Below, in pieces: positions 36,281 through 50,655 of a stretch of 64,000 nt of DNA. The notes beneath the pieces were generated by a model. That model was not told the DNA's origin. It was given only the letters and a program-made list of their open reading frames with translations, and ran no database searches. Source of the stretch: Mya arenaria. Lineage: Eukaryota; Mollusca; Bivalvia; Myida; Myidae. The position numbers and the translations under genes are program-made. Location: NCBI RefSeq assembly GCF_026914265.1, contig NC_069133.1, forward strand, positions 50,667,182 to 50,731,181, read 5' to 3'. Each line of letters opens with the position of its first letter. Within the stretch, counting starts at the first letter, position 1.

Positions 36281-36965
36281 ATATTAAATACTTGACTTTT
36301 CGATGACATTGAACTGCACCATATATATTTAGTACCTATTGCCCATTTAGACGCGTGTTGATGGAGTAAATAACAGTGAGCCCCGAAATTTGACAAGAAT
36401 TAGGACAGTCATTTTATCAGTATGTTTGCAACCAACACTGCTCTAATGATTGGCATTTATATCGCCGATATGTTAATGCACTTTGATATTTGTTCGCATG
36501 GCTATTCAATTGACAACAGTTACTGGCGCCCGGTCAATTGCTACCTAGAGGAACGAAATTGGAAGTATTGGATCTAGATATCAGTCTAAATCAAATGGAA
36601 TTACAGGGATGATAGCTAAAATGTATTGTTTCCACTGCCCCTAGAGAGACAAAACGCCACGGGAAATATTTAATACAATTACGAAATATCATTGTATGCA
36701 CACAGGATTTCGAAAATAGTTTAATGCAAGGCATTGACATTATTGCTAGTTGCGAGCATTGTCGGATATTTGGCATAAAAGTTTTATTTCCATAAAAAAA
36801 TAACGCATTATCTTCTACACTTATATATCAATAAACGTGACATTTATATGTTAATAGAACATGACGCTAAATAGTGTCCGTCGACAATTTGCGAGCAATA
36901 AAATATAATTATCATTTTTTTAATTATATAATTTCCTCTGGGATATATTAGCATTTGCAATACTA

Positions 36966-36972
36966 TATAAAA
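36966..36972 (+). promoter_or_regulatory. TATA box of receptor copy 2
   Basis: TATAAAA 95 bp before the start codon, same spacing as in copy 1. Confidence 0.4.
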
Positions 36973-37066
36973 TGACAAGTTACTAATTCATGGGAAAGCT
37001 CATGTAATACCGTTTAGACGTAAGTGGATCCTCTGTTTTGGCTGGTTCAGATAAAAAGGTGGAACA

Positions 37067-38776
37067 ATGAAAGCTGTGCTTGTTTGTATATCTTTTATTT
37101 GCATTACTAACGTTTTCGTACATTCAAAGGAAAATAATAAATCACCATGTAATATACAAACAAAAACTGTGAAAAACAAACTGTTTCCATTGGTCGGAAA
37201 AAGCCGTGAGAAAAGACAAACTTGCAAAGAATATCGCGTTGTACATACAAATTTTCGGACTTATTTTAAAAGTCTAATGGCAAACTATAGCAACTACGTT
37301 CCGCCGTACTATCCTAGTAAAGGCTGGCAAAGAGACGAAAGCTTTGTACTAGACATTCGGATGCAACCGGAAGCGCTGATTGATTTGAACGATGTGGATG
37401 AACGTATGACAACAGTTTTGAGCTTCCTTGTTGAATGGAAAGAATCGAATCTGGTTTGGGCTGGAATGAACACGTTTGTTTATTCGGTCATTCTCGACGC
37501 TGATATGCTTTGGAAGCCACACATCAAGCTCGGAAATCCACATGCCAGTCAGAGAGTAAAGACCGATACTAATGTAAGTTCAACTTTTGCAACTTAACAT
37601 GTTTAATAAACGGCAATTTTAGGACGTTCATTTGATTCAGCACTGTTGACTTACATATAATATAAATATGTATGTCTTTTTATGACGTTCACTTGATTTG
37701 ATTGTTAAACGGAATATAGTCCTATTATCGCTGTAAATTCGATTTTTGATCATTTGTTGTTGTTGTTTGGTTTCAAAATTTTGGGTATATATCTGTAAAC
37801 TTAGGACCGCCCGGCTTTTTGTATTTTATAAAATAATTTTATATTCCAGGACAAATTAACCCTTGAGTTTAAAGGTGAAGTCACATGGAGCTTTGTTTGG
37901 ACAGTGGACACACGGTGCAAAATTGACATCACATATTATCCATTTGACCGCCAAAATTGTCTAATCGTCTTGGTCCTCTCCAGCGATCTTAAAGACTATC
38001 TTAATTTTGACCATACCGTTCCTCATCTCGCATTAGACAACGGAAATTGGAAACACATCAATACTTCTATTTACAATTACACAAACTACAAAACCATGAA
38101 AACTCATATCGTAATTGAGTACACATTCGATAGAAAATCAGTAACACCTATGCTAGTTTTCATGGCTCCAGTAACTATTCTTGTGTCGTTGTTGCCGTTA
38201 GTTTTTGTTCTTCCCAACGATGGATCGGAGAGACTCGGCATCGCAATGACCGTGTTGTTGGCGGTGTCCGTGTATATGACTCTGGTCGTCGACAAGCTAC
38301 CAGACTCCTCCGACCCGTTGCCGCTGATAACAACTGTCTTTTTTGCCTGGTACGTTTACAATGCTTTCGTTACGCTACTCGTACTAATCAACGGACGTAT
38401 CTCCCGCATAAGCGATAAGCGATCAGTGCCTAAGTGTCTTCAATGCTTGGTTCGGTTAACACGTCGCTGCTTCTGTTTGGCTGATAAAAACTATACGTGT
38501 GTTGAATCTCGAAACGAAGAAAATGCCCAATGCGAGGAAAACAAAATGAGTATGAAAAAAATAACATGGAAAAGTGTAAGTTCCATGCTGGACAAATGGT
38601 TCATAATTTTATTGTACGCTTTGGAGATCGTTTACGCTTCTGTCGCCTTCGTTGTTCTTACTTCAGGAGGCAAAGACGGACACACAGCCTACCGAGTTCC
38701 CGGGGATTTTATGGACGATGCATTTAAATCTTTTACTGGAGAAGGACAGAGTTACGAATGTACATTATGGGAATAA
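37067..38776 (+). CDS. Cys-loop (nicotinic-like) receptor subunit, copy 2, intact
   Basis: The intact member. Exons are 37067-37573 and 37850-38776, 477 residues. Signal peptide at 1-20, furin-type site SREKR-Q at about 55, ectodomain with MTTVLSFLVEWKESNLVW and MLWKPHIKLGNP, Cys-loop CKIDITYYPFDRQNC, M1 (MLVFMAPVTILVSLLPLVFV), M2 (ERLGIAMTVLLAVSVYMTLV), M3 (ITTVFFAWYVYNAFVTLLVL), a loop of about 70 residues and M4 (WFIILLYALEIVYASVAFVV). Glu at -1' and the lack of a Pro-Ala insert in M2 predict a cation channel (family knowledge). The loop C region shows no adjacent Cys pair, so it is not a classical alpha subunit. The single intron lies just before the Cys-loop. The ligand is unknown. Confidence 0.92.
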
Positions 38777-40660
38777 AATTAAAACTTAATACACATGAAC
38801 AGTCTTAGTCTCAAATGGAGCCTTCTTGCATATCTGAGTGTTACCGGCCATGTGACCAGCTGTAAAATCGATCTTCAACCCAAACGAAAGATGAGTCAAG
38901 TGCAACAAAGCGTTCATTCAAAACATTTTAAATTATACACAATTTATTTAAAAGCAAACGCAAAAAATGAAGTAATATTTGGAAGATTTAACAACTTATA
39001 CTTACAATTCGACGATTTGGTTTGAAATTACATCGCGTCATGACGTCTTTAAACAAACACACGTTTTGATGAAACTGTGTTTCTACCGACATATATCATA
39101 AACTTACCCTCGGAAAATCAGTGGAGGCCTCGTTACCCGCTTCTTTACGTACCCCCAGATTGTATATAATGTATATATACTTTTCTTCTTCAGCTGGGAC
39201 TGATGTGTATCTTTCTAATGCAGTAAAAATCTTTTGAATAATTGCTTGCTGTTCTAAACACGTCACTTATTTCAAAGTTATGCGAGTTTAAAGGGAATTA
39301 TGTGTTTATTATGTATGCGTCCGTGTTTTTAAGCGCTATTTGTATAATAATAATATTATTATTATAAAGTCATTGTTATTCGTATTTATTGGCTTATATT
39401 CTTGGTATCTTGATATATTTAGCATAAGGACGTGTCTCTTTTTTCATTAGATAGAACCATTTATCATATTGTGCAACTGACCTTTCTTATTCAATAAACA
39501 AGAAATGTGGCATTGTTGTTTTGAATGTTTGTTGCCAAATTTCCCTAACAATGTTCGTGGGAATTAATGTGAGGCCGAGACTTGGTAAACACAAACAGAT
39601 TTAACCACCACTAGCCCAGTAGTGTTTTCATTGACCATTCCAAGGCGATAACTTAACAGTTATTGATATCTATGTAATCTCTGTATGTTGTCTTGTGGCT
39701 CTGTGTGTCTCGTTTTGTGAATGTTGGTCTTTCTTAAACTAATAGTCAACTAATTGACTGCCGGGGTGGTACCTGTAGTCTTTGTTTTAATATTGCGAGG
39801 GATGCCTTAAAATGAACGTTTTGAATGTTCCCCAGTAACTTTCTAGAAATAAATGTTTTCTTATTAATACATTATCGGTATAATGGTGGTCTTACTATCG
39901 ACGAAAGTTGTATACATGTACCCTAGCTTTTTCGAACTACTTTTTCAAAAAAAAACTAAGACCATTATTGGCCAGTTTAGGCCAACTAGTTTGAGTTTTC
40001 AATATCTTTTTTTCTACATCCATTATAGACAAATAATTTGGTCAATCTCCATGTTGGGATCAAATATGGAAATAATGGTTATACAACGGTTGTGAACTTC
40101 GCCCCACCCTTTTCCCAACATGTATCATAATACAGGTCATGATGGAAATGGCTTGATAAATTATCATTCATGAACAAGTTAAATAGATAATTCATTGAAA
40201 TTGATGCCAATGTAGACGGAAAATCGAGAACACCTTGAGCAAGTCATGACGTCAAAGTCCAACTGCTAATAAGTTAATCACTTATATGAAACTTACAATA
40301 ATTGCAATTTAACTTTAACTTGGACAATAATTTAAAAAAGCAGGTCGGATAGGAAGGTTTATGTCCAACTGGAACAATACAAAGCAAAATATCCCAAAGT
40401 GACCATGCGCTGCCTTTAGTAGTTGCTGAGTTTATTTTAGTTGTTTAACTAACCTGCTCGAGGAGAAAGGTTCTTCAAATCATTTAATTCAAAGTCACGC
40501 CGCAGACGTAGCAGAAATCCATGTGTATCATGTGTATCATGACAAGGTATAGGACGATCACGTCGATATCGATGTATGGAAGACATACCACAATGGAAAG
40601 TCATATGATTAATAAAACCGTGTAAACACTTAATTAACCAAAACGTAATATCAGTATGAT

Positions 40661-42380
40661 TTGGAATCAGAATGAATACGCATTTTTGAATACATCTTTC
40701 TGTATATTTCCTTGTTTTAAACAAAGAAAACGACATTGCTAGACTTTGAATGAATTCTGTTTTTTTCATATAAAATTTAGAATTGTCATAAACCAGAAGT
40801 TGCCGACCAGTTAGCGGTAACTGTATATTATTCATTTTTAATTTTGCGAATGATATAAGCCGTTGTTAACAAATGGTTACACAATTCTACTTTTAATTGA
40901 TTTGTGAATATTAACAGTTGTATTTGACTCTATCATGTTTTGGAACTATTTTTCCCACTCATGCATCTAAAAAAATATGTTATGACTATTTTACTTTTTG
41001 ATACCGAAATTGCAGAAAACATACACTTAAAGGATAAAAAATACATTCTGGCTTTAGTGGGGTGCGAACACATACATGTACAGACAAGGAAAAATACAAA
41101 AACATACAAATAACCTCATGCCCAAAAGGACTCATTCACAAAAATAAGGATCACACTTAGCCTTTAAGGCTTTTGTTGAATCGCGTTACTAACGCCTTTT
41201 AAAGTCGTGGACTTTAAAAACAATATTTGAGCATATTTCCGCATTTGTTGAAGGATTCCAGCTGTTAGTATCTAAGTTTTAACACTCCTTATGATTTACC
41301 GCATTTTTTCCATCATACAAATAAAGTGCATTTTGCAAAAACATGAGCGAGTCCCTTTAAAACGTATGTATTTATTCTGCATATAATGATGCTATATATA
41401 TTGGATAATGATATGATTTCTGCAATAATTTCTATTTACAATACCTTAATAACAATCAAATACTGGTGCCTTGATATAAAACGCAAGACATATAGTTAGA
41501 GTAGCGCAAATTAGATTGATGAAGAAAATCAATAGGGAACGCAAGTAACATACACGAAGAAATTATTGGAAATGTAGATAACATGTACTGTTTATTGGTT
41601 TCATGTGAGTGCTTTATATATGTATCTTAAATATCAATTAAAGACATCTACCCTTGAAAGTCTTGCAACGTTTTCCCGGCGACATTCAGATGCCATGCAT
41701 CAAACCGCTCTTTTGGTTCCCATTTCTGATGTACATCTACATGGTGTATAACGAACGTCACACGTGTGTGTCGAAATCCGCATAGACGATACCAAATGTT
41801 CACAGATGATCAAAGCTAAAGGAGGCCACATCAAATATAGTTGAGAGTTTCTCACCTGTCCCCTTTTTGGTACGGCTTATTCAGCGCCATTTTGGGAGGT
41901 ATTCTGGATGCCAATGTTAGGTAGGCCGGATTCTTATGAAAGTGCAAAAATATTTAATCAAATTCCATAAGAAACAAAGAAACAAAATTGCCAATTCTTA
42001 ACCGAATTTATCAACAAACAAATCACTATGTTAACATTTTCGAAGTATAAATGCATTTTTAATCTCAGGGAAGCATTCCACAACACTAAGTTTAATATTC
42101 AAATCAACTTTTATGCGAGCTCTGCAATCCTTCAACATCTTATGTCAATTCTACGAACCACTGCTAGTCGCGCAAATTAAATATTAAGTAAATTCTAATA
42201 ATATTGGGAAAAAACGAATGTATGTTTATTGACAGATTAACCACTCATACAAATGTACGTGCACTTATTCTTCACGGCCTACAACTTACATTAATTTTAT
42301 TTCCTGACCCTCGGTAAAGCTTTAACTTTATGTAGCCTTGTTGTCTATGGAGGTCTGTGCAATTCGGAGAAACGACTAGG
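40661..42380. other. 3' flank of unit 2 and spacer to unit 3
   Basis: Parts match the region after receptor copy 3 (40670-40860 and 41565-41820). The rest shows no gene. Chance frames only. Confidence 0.5.
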
Positions 42381-42929
42381 CGTCTATCTAACTAAAGGAT
42401 GATTATTTCCCCTATCTATGGATAAAGTTTATGACTGCTGAAGTCCTTGAACATCAGGTCAGGCTAGGCTATTTTGTTGTTTATTTTTACCTCGAACGCA
42501 ATTATATATGAATAGCATCCTGTTAAGAAATATATTTTGAGGTAGGTACACAATATGAATCAATGGAAGCTACAGGGACAAGTCCAGTAGCAGACACTGT
42601 TACCAAGACCTTGTTTAAATGCATGAAAGATTAAGCTTGACCACCAAATGCTTCATAAGGATACACGTTCACAGGATGTGCCATTTTAAGTGAATTACTT
42701 ATAAAATATAAAGTTGCGATTGACTTCCTTTGGATGATTTGCTTCAAACTTTCAGGGATGACCAGATATCGATTGCAGAAGATCAGAATAGTGGTACTAA
42801 GTGGTGCGTTTTTTTTTCATCAGAAGTGTGTGTTATTTTCTTGACGTCTTTCTACATAGTGTATAACGACCAAACCATCGACCTTCGTATCAACGATACC
42901 AAATGTTCAAAGACAAAATATGTTAAACG

Positions 42930-45510
42930 TTAAACAAAGATTTTACGACAGGTCGAACCATTTTCAATGCAATAGCCAGCTTACTTTCAGGCACAACTCT
43001 TTTTTTATTGAGTTTATTTACAATATAGCTTGGAATTGAAATGGGATGAATATTCTATCAAGGAAAATTTAAAATTAATATTGATCTTGATTGATATTTT
43101 ACCTTTTAATGACAAAAAATTATGTTTGTGTTCAACACTGTTAACATTATTAAATGTAACAAGAATGCTATAGTTTGAGTTTTTGTTGCTGACACCCTTC
43201 CCCATACCAAAGATGGGCACAAGTGTATTGTGAGATAAGATAGTGAACAAAGCACGAATCATTATACATACCATGCTACAAAACTTTTTCAGGATTTGAC
43301 CAACACTCGACCTCAACATTCACTCGCCCATAAAGTCCCATCACTCTGCATAATAACGACACTGGCAAAAAAATCGACCAGAAAATCTACAAGTGATGTG
43401 ATAATCTTACCCCACCCTGCAACTGCTCAAAATTGGTCTGCATTTAACGATAGTTAATTCCATTTCTGTGGTGAATGACAAAAAATCACTCACAACAGAA
43501 ATGAATTATCTCTTTGCCGGTGCAGTTCTGAACATCCAACAAATATCAACATGAATTAAACCCATTTAACATGTGGCGATTGTTTGCAAAGACTCGTGAT
43601 CTTGAACCATGATCTCTGTGTACTGTAGTCTGTGACTTGTGGAATAATTTTACATCATCAGATATTGTTTGTTGATTGATCCATGTTTATGCACTTTTAA
43701 AAGCTTTTTTTATGTTTTGAATTGATATTGGCGTATCATAATGCAATTACTGTGACTTTAAGCGTATTGAAAAAAGTTGAACCATTTTGAGAACAATTTT
43801 GGGGGCGATTTAAACATGGATACCGAGTGTGCCGACGCCAACAGGGGAGCAGTTGTCCCCCTTCTTAATAAGCTTAATGAAAGTTTTTGTGGCTCGGCTG
43901 CGGAATTTATCTGATGAGCCGTGAGCCGTGAGCCGCCTTGCCAGATAAACTTCCTCCATCCACGGCACTAACCTAGTATTCTCTATCTTTACGTTGCAAA
44001 TGATGACTTTCATCCAATTGACTAAGAACATCATCTATATTCGGTTTCTAAAATAATTGACGAAAACATAAATTACAGTAATACACAAATAGTTATCCAA
44101 AACTGGATGCATTCCCCGAGCCTCCTCTCCTTACCATGTTGAAACTGTTTGGTTCGTGGAAGAGCATATGTAATAATGCAAATTCGAGGTGAAATTATTT
44201 GTGAATATTTTTAATGCGCAATAAAAATTCTTCATTTTGCTAAAATTGCTAATTATTTATAAATTCAATTTTTGTTGTTATAATGTACCGGTATCAAAAG
44301 ACATTTTGACAATATTTCAAGAATATTTAGAATTGCACTTGTAATGTTTTGGTTTCATTAAGAAATTAGTTTGTCTTTGAGTGTGAAAAGCCAGATCATA
44401 CTATGGATAGAGTCTGGACTATTGCTGTTATTTGCAATTGTTTAATCATATTTTTGGCTTACTGTTTAATCATTATTTTTAGCCTTTCTTTGTATTGTGC
44501 AGTAAGCCATCTGTAACCAAGACCTTAAAGTTTTTAGAGTAATTAACAAGTCTTACTTACTTGTCTTATTTGCATTATTATACTGTAAGTTTTAATTGGC
44601 CATAGGGTCCTTTCAATATTTTGTTTTAGGACTTTTAATTGGTTAAGTTTTATTGTGTCCCCTCGTACCATTTACTTATTGGAAGAGGACATTTTTGTAA
44701 ATGGGTTCTTATAGAGAATTTTTGGGAGGGAAAGAAGGAGGACTGGACTTGTTTGACTTGCAATTAGGAAACACCTGAATTTTTCTAAGTGGCACAATTG
44801 TAGCCACAGTGGCATAACAAAATACTTCTAAATAGTCCGGCCACAAATGAAGATTTCATATGACTATACATGCAATAAACTTAAATACTGGAATCGCAAT
44901 TGTATTAATGTTATTTTTTGTTATTAGTTATTTTTGATTTGAAGGAATATTATTCACAAAATAAACAAATGGAAAACTTGAACAAGTGTTTGTGTAAAAA
45001 ACTACATGAGCCAAACTGAGTTACTCTAAGGCTCACCAACGGTGGCTGTCAGCAGGGACTGAAAACAAGGAGGTACAGGGGCTCAGGTTTTCCATTCGAA
45101 TTTGCCTTACAACATATACTCAAAGCTCTCCGATCCTTTGGCACCCAACGTCAATTTTCTAGCCATCGTCAGTCATTTAAATCAAATAATAACTCTGCTT
45201 ATTTCTCAGAATAATACATGATATCGTAGACGCATCTAAAATATTACGGATGCAATCTATAATTGTTGTTGCCTCTATTCACCGGCTTTGAGTAGCTACA
45301 ATGTTATGTAGAATGTGATATGCATACATTTTCAGCCCAAGGTTTCTTTCTCACTTCGTTGGCTTATCGTTTATATTAAGTATAGCTCATATTTATATGA
45401 TTGCTGGTCAAAGGAATTATGGTCTAAATATAATCTTCCTTTTTGCTTCCGCTGGATTGTAGAAACGTAGACAGTGAAAGCTCTAGAATATTATTATATG
45501 TGTCCTTTTT
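42930..45510. other. Unit 3-specific sequence without a gene
   Basis: No supported gene. A GC-richer patch at about 43810-44000 (GATACCGAGTGTGCCGACGC) looks like a repeat fragment, with a minus-strand open piece KFRSRATKTFIKLIKKGDN. I cannot place it in a family. Confidence 0.4.
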
Positions 45511-46740
45511 TACTAAAAAAGCTCTCAACGTATCCTTTAATTTTAATTTACATTGACCTCTACCTTAAGGGACCTTTATATGTATGTCACTATCGCTACG
45601 CGTTAGTTATAGCTTATTGTTTAGAAGACGAAATATAAATACATGTAACGACAATCATGCAAGATAAGAACTTTTTTCGCAATATTTATACTAAAAGGTA
45701 TACTTAAAATTGTGTTTTCTCCGGGTTCAATTAAACAAGATTACAAGTCTTGCCTTTAAATTTTGGCCATGTACATAATTTCCATAACGGTATTATTGTG
45801 TGGTCATAAAGCTGTTATTCATGAAATTTGAATTTTGAGATATATATACGCGAAACACAATTTATTTTCACGTTAACTGACAGAGAAACTAAACTTTGGC
45901 AAAAACGCATATATTAAATACTTAATTCTTCGATGACATTGAACTGCACCATATATATTTAGTACGTTTTGCCCATTAAGACGCCGACAAACGTAAACAT
46001 TCACAAGGAAGCGAGTTGATGGAGTTAATGACAGTGAGCCCCGAAATTTTACAAGAATCGGGACAGTCATTTTATCTGTATGTTTGCAACCAACAATGCT
46101 CTTGTTTTTGGCATTTATATCGCCGATATATTAATAAACTTTGATCTTTGTTCGCCTGGCTAGTTAATTGACAACAGTTAATTGCGCCCGGTCAATTGCT
46201 ACCTAGAGGAACAAAGTTGGAAGTACTGGATCTAGATATCAGTCTAAATCAAATGGAATTACAGGTATGATAGCTAAAATGTTTTGTTTCCACGGTCCCT
46301 AGAGAGACAAAACGCCACGAGAAATATTTAATACAATAACCAAATGTCATATATGCACACCGAATTCGTAAATTGTTTAATGCAAGGCATTTACATTATT
46401 GCTAGTTGTGAGCATTGTCGGATATTTGGCATCAACGGGTTTAATTTCCATCAAAAATTAACGCATTATCTTCTACACTTATTATATATCAATAAACGTG
46501 ACATTTATATGTTAATAGAACATGACGCTAAATAGTGTCCGTCGACAGTTTGCGAGCAATCAAATATAATTATCATTTTATTTTAATTATATAGTTTCCC
46601 CTGGGATATTTTAGCATTTGCAATACTTTGGATCTATATAATATCACAAGTTACTAATTCATTGGGAAAGCTCATGTAATACCGTTTAGACGTAAGTGGA
46701 TCCTATCTTGTTGCTAGTTTAGATCGGAAAAGGTGGAACA

Positions 46741-48438
46741 ATGCAAGCTTGTTTGTATATCTTTTATTTGCATTACTAACGTTTTCGTACATTCAAAGGA
46801 AAAAAAAAATGATCACCATGTAATATACTTACAAAAAGTATGAGAAACAAACTGTTTCCATTGGTCGGAAAAAGCCGTGAGAAAAGACAAACTTGCAAAG
46901 AATATCGCGTTGTACATACAAACTTTCAGACCTATTTTAAGAGCCTTAGCGAACAATAGCAACTACGTTCGACCGTACTATCCTAGTAAAGGCTGGCAAA
47001 GAGACGAAAACTTTGTACTAGACATTCGGTTGCAACCGGAAGCGCTGGTTGATTTAAACGATGTGGATGAACACATGACAACAGTTATGAGATTCCTTGT
47101 TGAATGGAAAGAATCGAATCTGCTTTGGGTTGGAATGGACACGTTTGTTTATTCGGTCATTCTCGACGCTGATATGCGTTGGACGCCACACATCAAGCTC
47201 GGAAATCCACATGCCAGTCAGAGAGTGATGGCTGATACTAATGTAAGTTCAATTTTTGCAACTTAACATCTTGAATAAACTGCAATTTTAGAACATTCGT
47301 TTGATTCAGCACTGTTGACTCTGCGACATATAATATAAATATATATATATATTTTTGACGTCCATAGATTTAATTGTTAAAAGGAATAAAGTCTCATTAT
47401 CGCTGTAAATTCGATTTTCGATAATACAGTGTTTTTTTGCGGGTTTTTTAATCAAAATTGTTGGTAGATATCTGTAAACTTATGACCGTTTGGCGTTTTA
47501 AATTTTATATTATACATTTCAGGACAAAGTAATCCTTGAGTATGAAGGTCAGGTCACCTGGAGCTTTGTTTGGACAGTAGACACAAGGTACAAAATTGAC
47601 ATCACATATTACCCATTTGACCGCCAATATTATCTAATCGACTTGGTCCTCTCCAGCGATCTAGAAGATTATCTAAATTTTGACCATACCGTTCCTCATC
47701 TCGCATTAGACAACGGAAATTGGAAACACATAAATACTTCAATATATAATTACACAAACTACAACACCATGAAAACGCATATCGTTATTGAAAACACATT
47801 CGATAGAAAATCAGTAACACCTATGCTAGTTTTCATGGCTCCAGAAACTATTCTCGTGTCATTGTTGCCGTTAGTTTTTGTTCTTCCCAACGATGGATCG
47901 GAAAGACTCGGCATCGCAGTGACCGTGTTGTTGGCGGTGTCCGTGTATATGACTCTGGTTGTCGACAAGCTACCAGACTCCTCCGATCCGCTGCCGCTGA
48001 TAACAACTGTCTTCTTTGCCTGGTACGTTTACAATGCTTTCGTTACACTCCTCGTACTAATCAACGGACGTATCTCCCGCATAAGCGACAAGCGATCGGT
48101 TCCTAAGTGTCTTCAATGCTTGGTTCGGTTAACACGTCGCTGCTTCTGTATGGTTGATAAAAACAAATAGTTTATTGAATCTCGAAAAGAAGAAAATGTC
48201 AAATACGAAAAAAACGAAATGAGTTTGAAAATAATAACGTGGAAAAATGTAAGTTCCATGCTTGACAAATGGTTCATAATTTTATTGTAGGCTTTGGAGA
48301 TCGGTTAGGCTTCTCTCACCTTCGTTGTTCTTACTTCAGGAGGCAAAGACGGACACACAGTCTACCGAGTGCCCGGGGATTTTAGGAACGATAAATATAA
48401 ATCGTTTACTGGAGAAGCACAAAGCTACGAATGTACAC
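46741..48438 (+). pseudogene. Cys-loop receptor copy 3, pseudogene
   Basis: Homologous to copies 1 and 2 throughout (exons about 46741-47242 and 47523-48438) but decayed. A 4-bp deletion after the ATG shifts the signal-peptide frame, a 1-bp deletion lies at about 46950, and both Cys of the Cys-loop are Tyr (YKIDITYYPFDRQYY). TAG follows VDKNK in the M3-M4 loop, a second TAG falls inside M4, and the normal terminal stop is lost. Splice sites and M1-M3 are well kept (ERLGIAVTVLLAVSVYMTLV), so inactivation is fairly recent. It could still be transcribed. Confidence 0.85.
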
Positions 48439-48639
48439 TATGGGAATACACTTGGAATTTAGTATACATGAACAGTCTTGGTCTCAGATGGGACTTTGTT
48501 GCATACCTGAGTACTACCGGCCATGTGACCAGCTGTAAAATCCATCATCAACCCAAACGAAAGATGAGTCAAGTGCAACAAAGCGCTGATTCAAAACAAT
48601 TTAATGTATATACGATTTATTTATAAGCAAACGCAAAAA

Positions 48640-50650
48640 ATGAAGTATTATTTGGAAGATTTTACAAACTCATACTTACTACATGACGATTTGATTTGAA
48701 ATAACAAGGCGTCATGACGTCTTTAAACAAACATACTTTTTGATGAAACTGAGTTTCCACCGACATATTTCATAAATTTACCCTCGGAAAATCAGTGGAG
48801 ACCTCGTTACCCGCTTCTGTACGTTCTCCCAGATCGGATATTCCTAATGTATATATACTTTTTCCGTTGATAAACATAAGATGGGACTGATGTGTATCTT
48901 TGTATGGTAGTATAAGTCATATTAATGTTTGTTTGTTGTTCTAAACACTGTTACTTGTATTTCAAAGTTGTTCGAGTTTGAAGGGAACTATGTGTTCATT
49001 ATGTGTGCGTCCGTGTGTTTAAGCACTGTTTGTATGATATTATTATTTTGTAAAGTCATTGTTATTCTATTTTATTGGCTTATATTCTTGGTTTCTTGAT
49101 ATATTTAGAATAAGGACGTGTCTCTTTTTTAATTAGATAAAACCATTTATCATACTGTTCAACTGACCTTTCTTATTCAATAAACAAGGAATGTGGTATT
49201 GCTGTTTTGAATGTTTATTGCCAAATTTCCCTAACAGTGTTCATGTGAGTAAGAGTGAGGCCGAGACTTGGTACACACTAAACATATTTAACCACCGCTA
49301 GCCCATTAGTGTTTTCATTGGCCGTTCCAATGCGATAACCCAACATGTATTGATATCTATGTAATCTGTGTATGTTATTTTGTGACTCTTTGTGTCTCAG
49401 TTTGTGCATGTTGGGCTTTCTTAAGCTAACATTCAACTAATTGACTGCCGGGGTAGTACCTGTAGTCATTGTTTAAATATTCCGAGGGATGTCTTAAAAT
49501 GAACGTTTTAAATGTTCCCCAGTAACTTTCTAGAAATAAATATTTTCTTATAAATACAATATCGGTATAATGGTGGTCATCCTATCGACGAAAGTTGTAT
49601 ACATGTACACTAGCTTTTTCAAAACGATACTAAGACCATTATTGGCCAGTTAAGGCCAACTAGTTTGAGTTTTCAATATTATTTGTGACGCTCACCAAAA
49701 GACTTGACCTTACGATATTTTGTCACTCAGTCATACATAAATAATGAAAACAATATTCTGGTTGTATTAAGGAAACTATAAAGCAGGTTTGAAATAAGTT
49801 TTTCATAGGCGCAACTACTTCACTGATTTATGTAAAAATCAAAATGTCAAATATATATACCTGTTTCACACGCCGTTAATATCATTTCTTACTGCATCCA
49901 TTATAGACAAATAATTTGATTAATCTCCTTGTTCGATTTAATTATGGAAATAATGGCTATACAACGGTTGTAACTTGGCCTCACTCTTGTTCCAACATTT
50001 GTCATAATACAGGTCCCGGTGGATATGGCTTGCAATTATATTGATGCTAATTTAGACGGAAAATCAAAAACTTCATGAACAATTATGACGTCCATGTTAA
50101 ATTTCCAATCGAAGTTAATCACTTATATGAAACTTACAGTAATTGCGATCTAACTGTATCTTGGACAATTTTATTTGAAAAGCTGGTCATACTCCGAAAG
50201 ATTTAGACGGTCGAGTCGCTTCAAATCGAAATAATAGGAATTATATCTTATTCATTATTAACTCAACAGTTAACACTTTATATACACAATATCAGTATGA
50301 TTCGGAATCTGAAAGAATTTTGAAAGAGTTTTGAATACATCTTTCTGTATATTTGCTTATTTTGAACAAGGAAAACGACCTTGCTAGGCCTTATATGAAT
50401 TCCTGTTTTATATACAATTTAGATTTGTTATAAATCAGAACTATAAGTTGCTGACCAGTAAGCGATAACTTCATTATTAATTCTTTTTAATTTTGCGCAT
50501 GGTATCAGACATTGGTATTCAAATAATTACAATATCTACTTTTAATTGACTCGAGAATATAATAATATTTTTATAGGGCCTCGATTATATTTAGGCTCTA
50601 TTTCCCCCGGTAATGCATATGAAAACACTTATATTATAACTAGTTTACGA
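48640..50650. other. 3' flank of receptor copy 3
   Basis: Matches the 3' flanks of copies 1 and 2, including the AATAAA at 49179, apart from the insertion at 49680-49893. No gene seen. Confidence 0.55.
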
Positions 50651-50655
50651 AAGTA

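Larger units (their letters stand above)
29645..40660 (+). repeat. Segmental duplication unit 2
   Basis: Near-identical to 18451-25089, but split by a 4.35-kb transposon at 31935-36280. It starts with the same fold-back and poly-T block (29645-30120), then the antisense open frame, promoter region, receptor copy 2 and 3' flank. Beyond 40660 it continues to match unit 3 (40670-40860 against 50300-50510, and 41565-41820 against 51505-51750), showing that the original unit was longer than what unit 1 keeps. Confidence 0.85.

Noticed and set aside
40449-40835. 128-codon minus-strand frame in the 3' flank of receptor copy 2
   Set aside because: The copy in unit 1 is cut by the homology break and unit 3 has no matching frame. 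Composition gives no coding signal.
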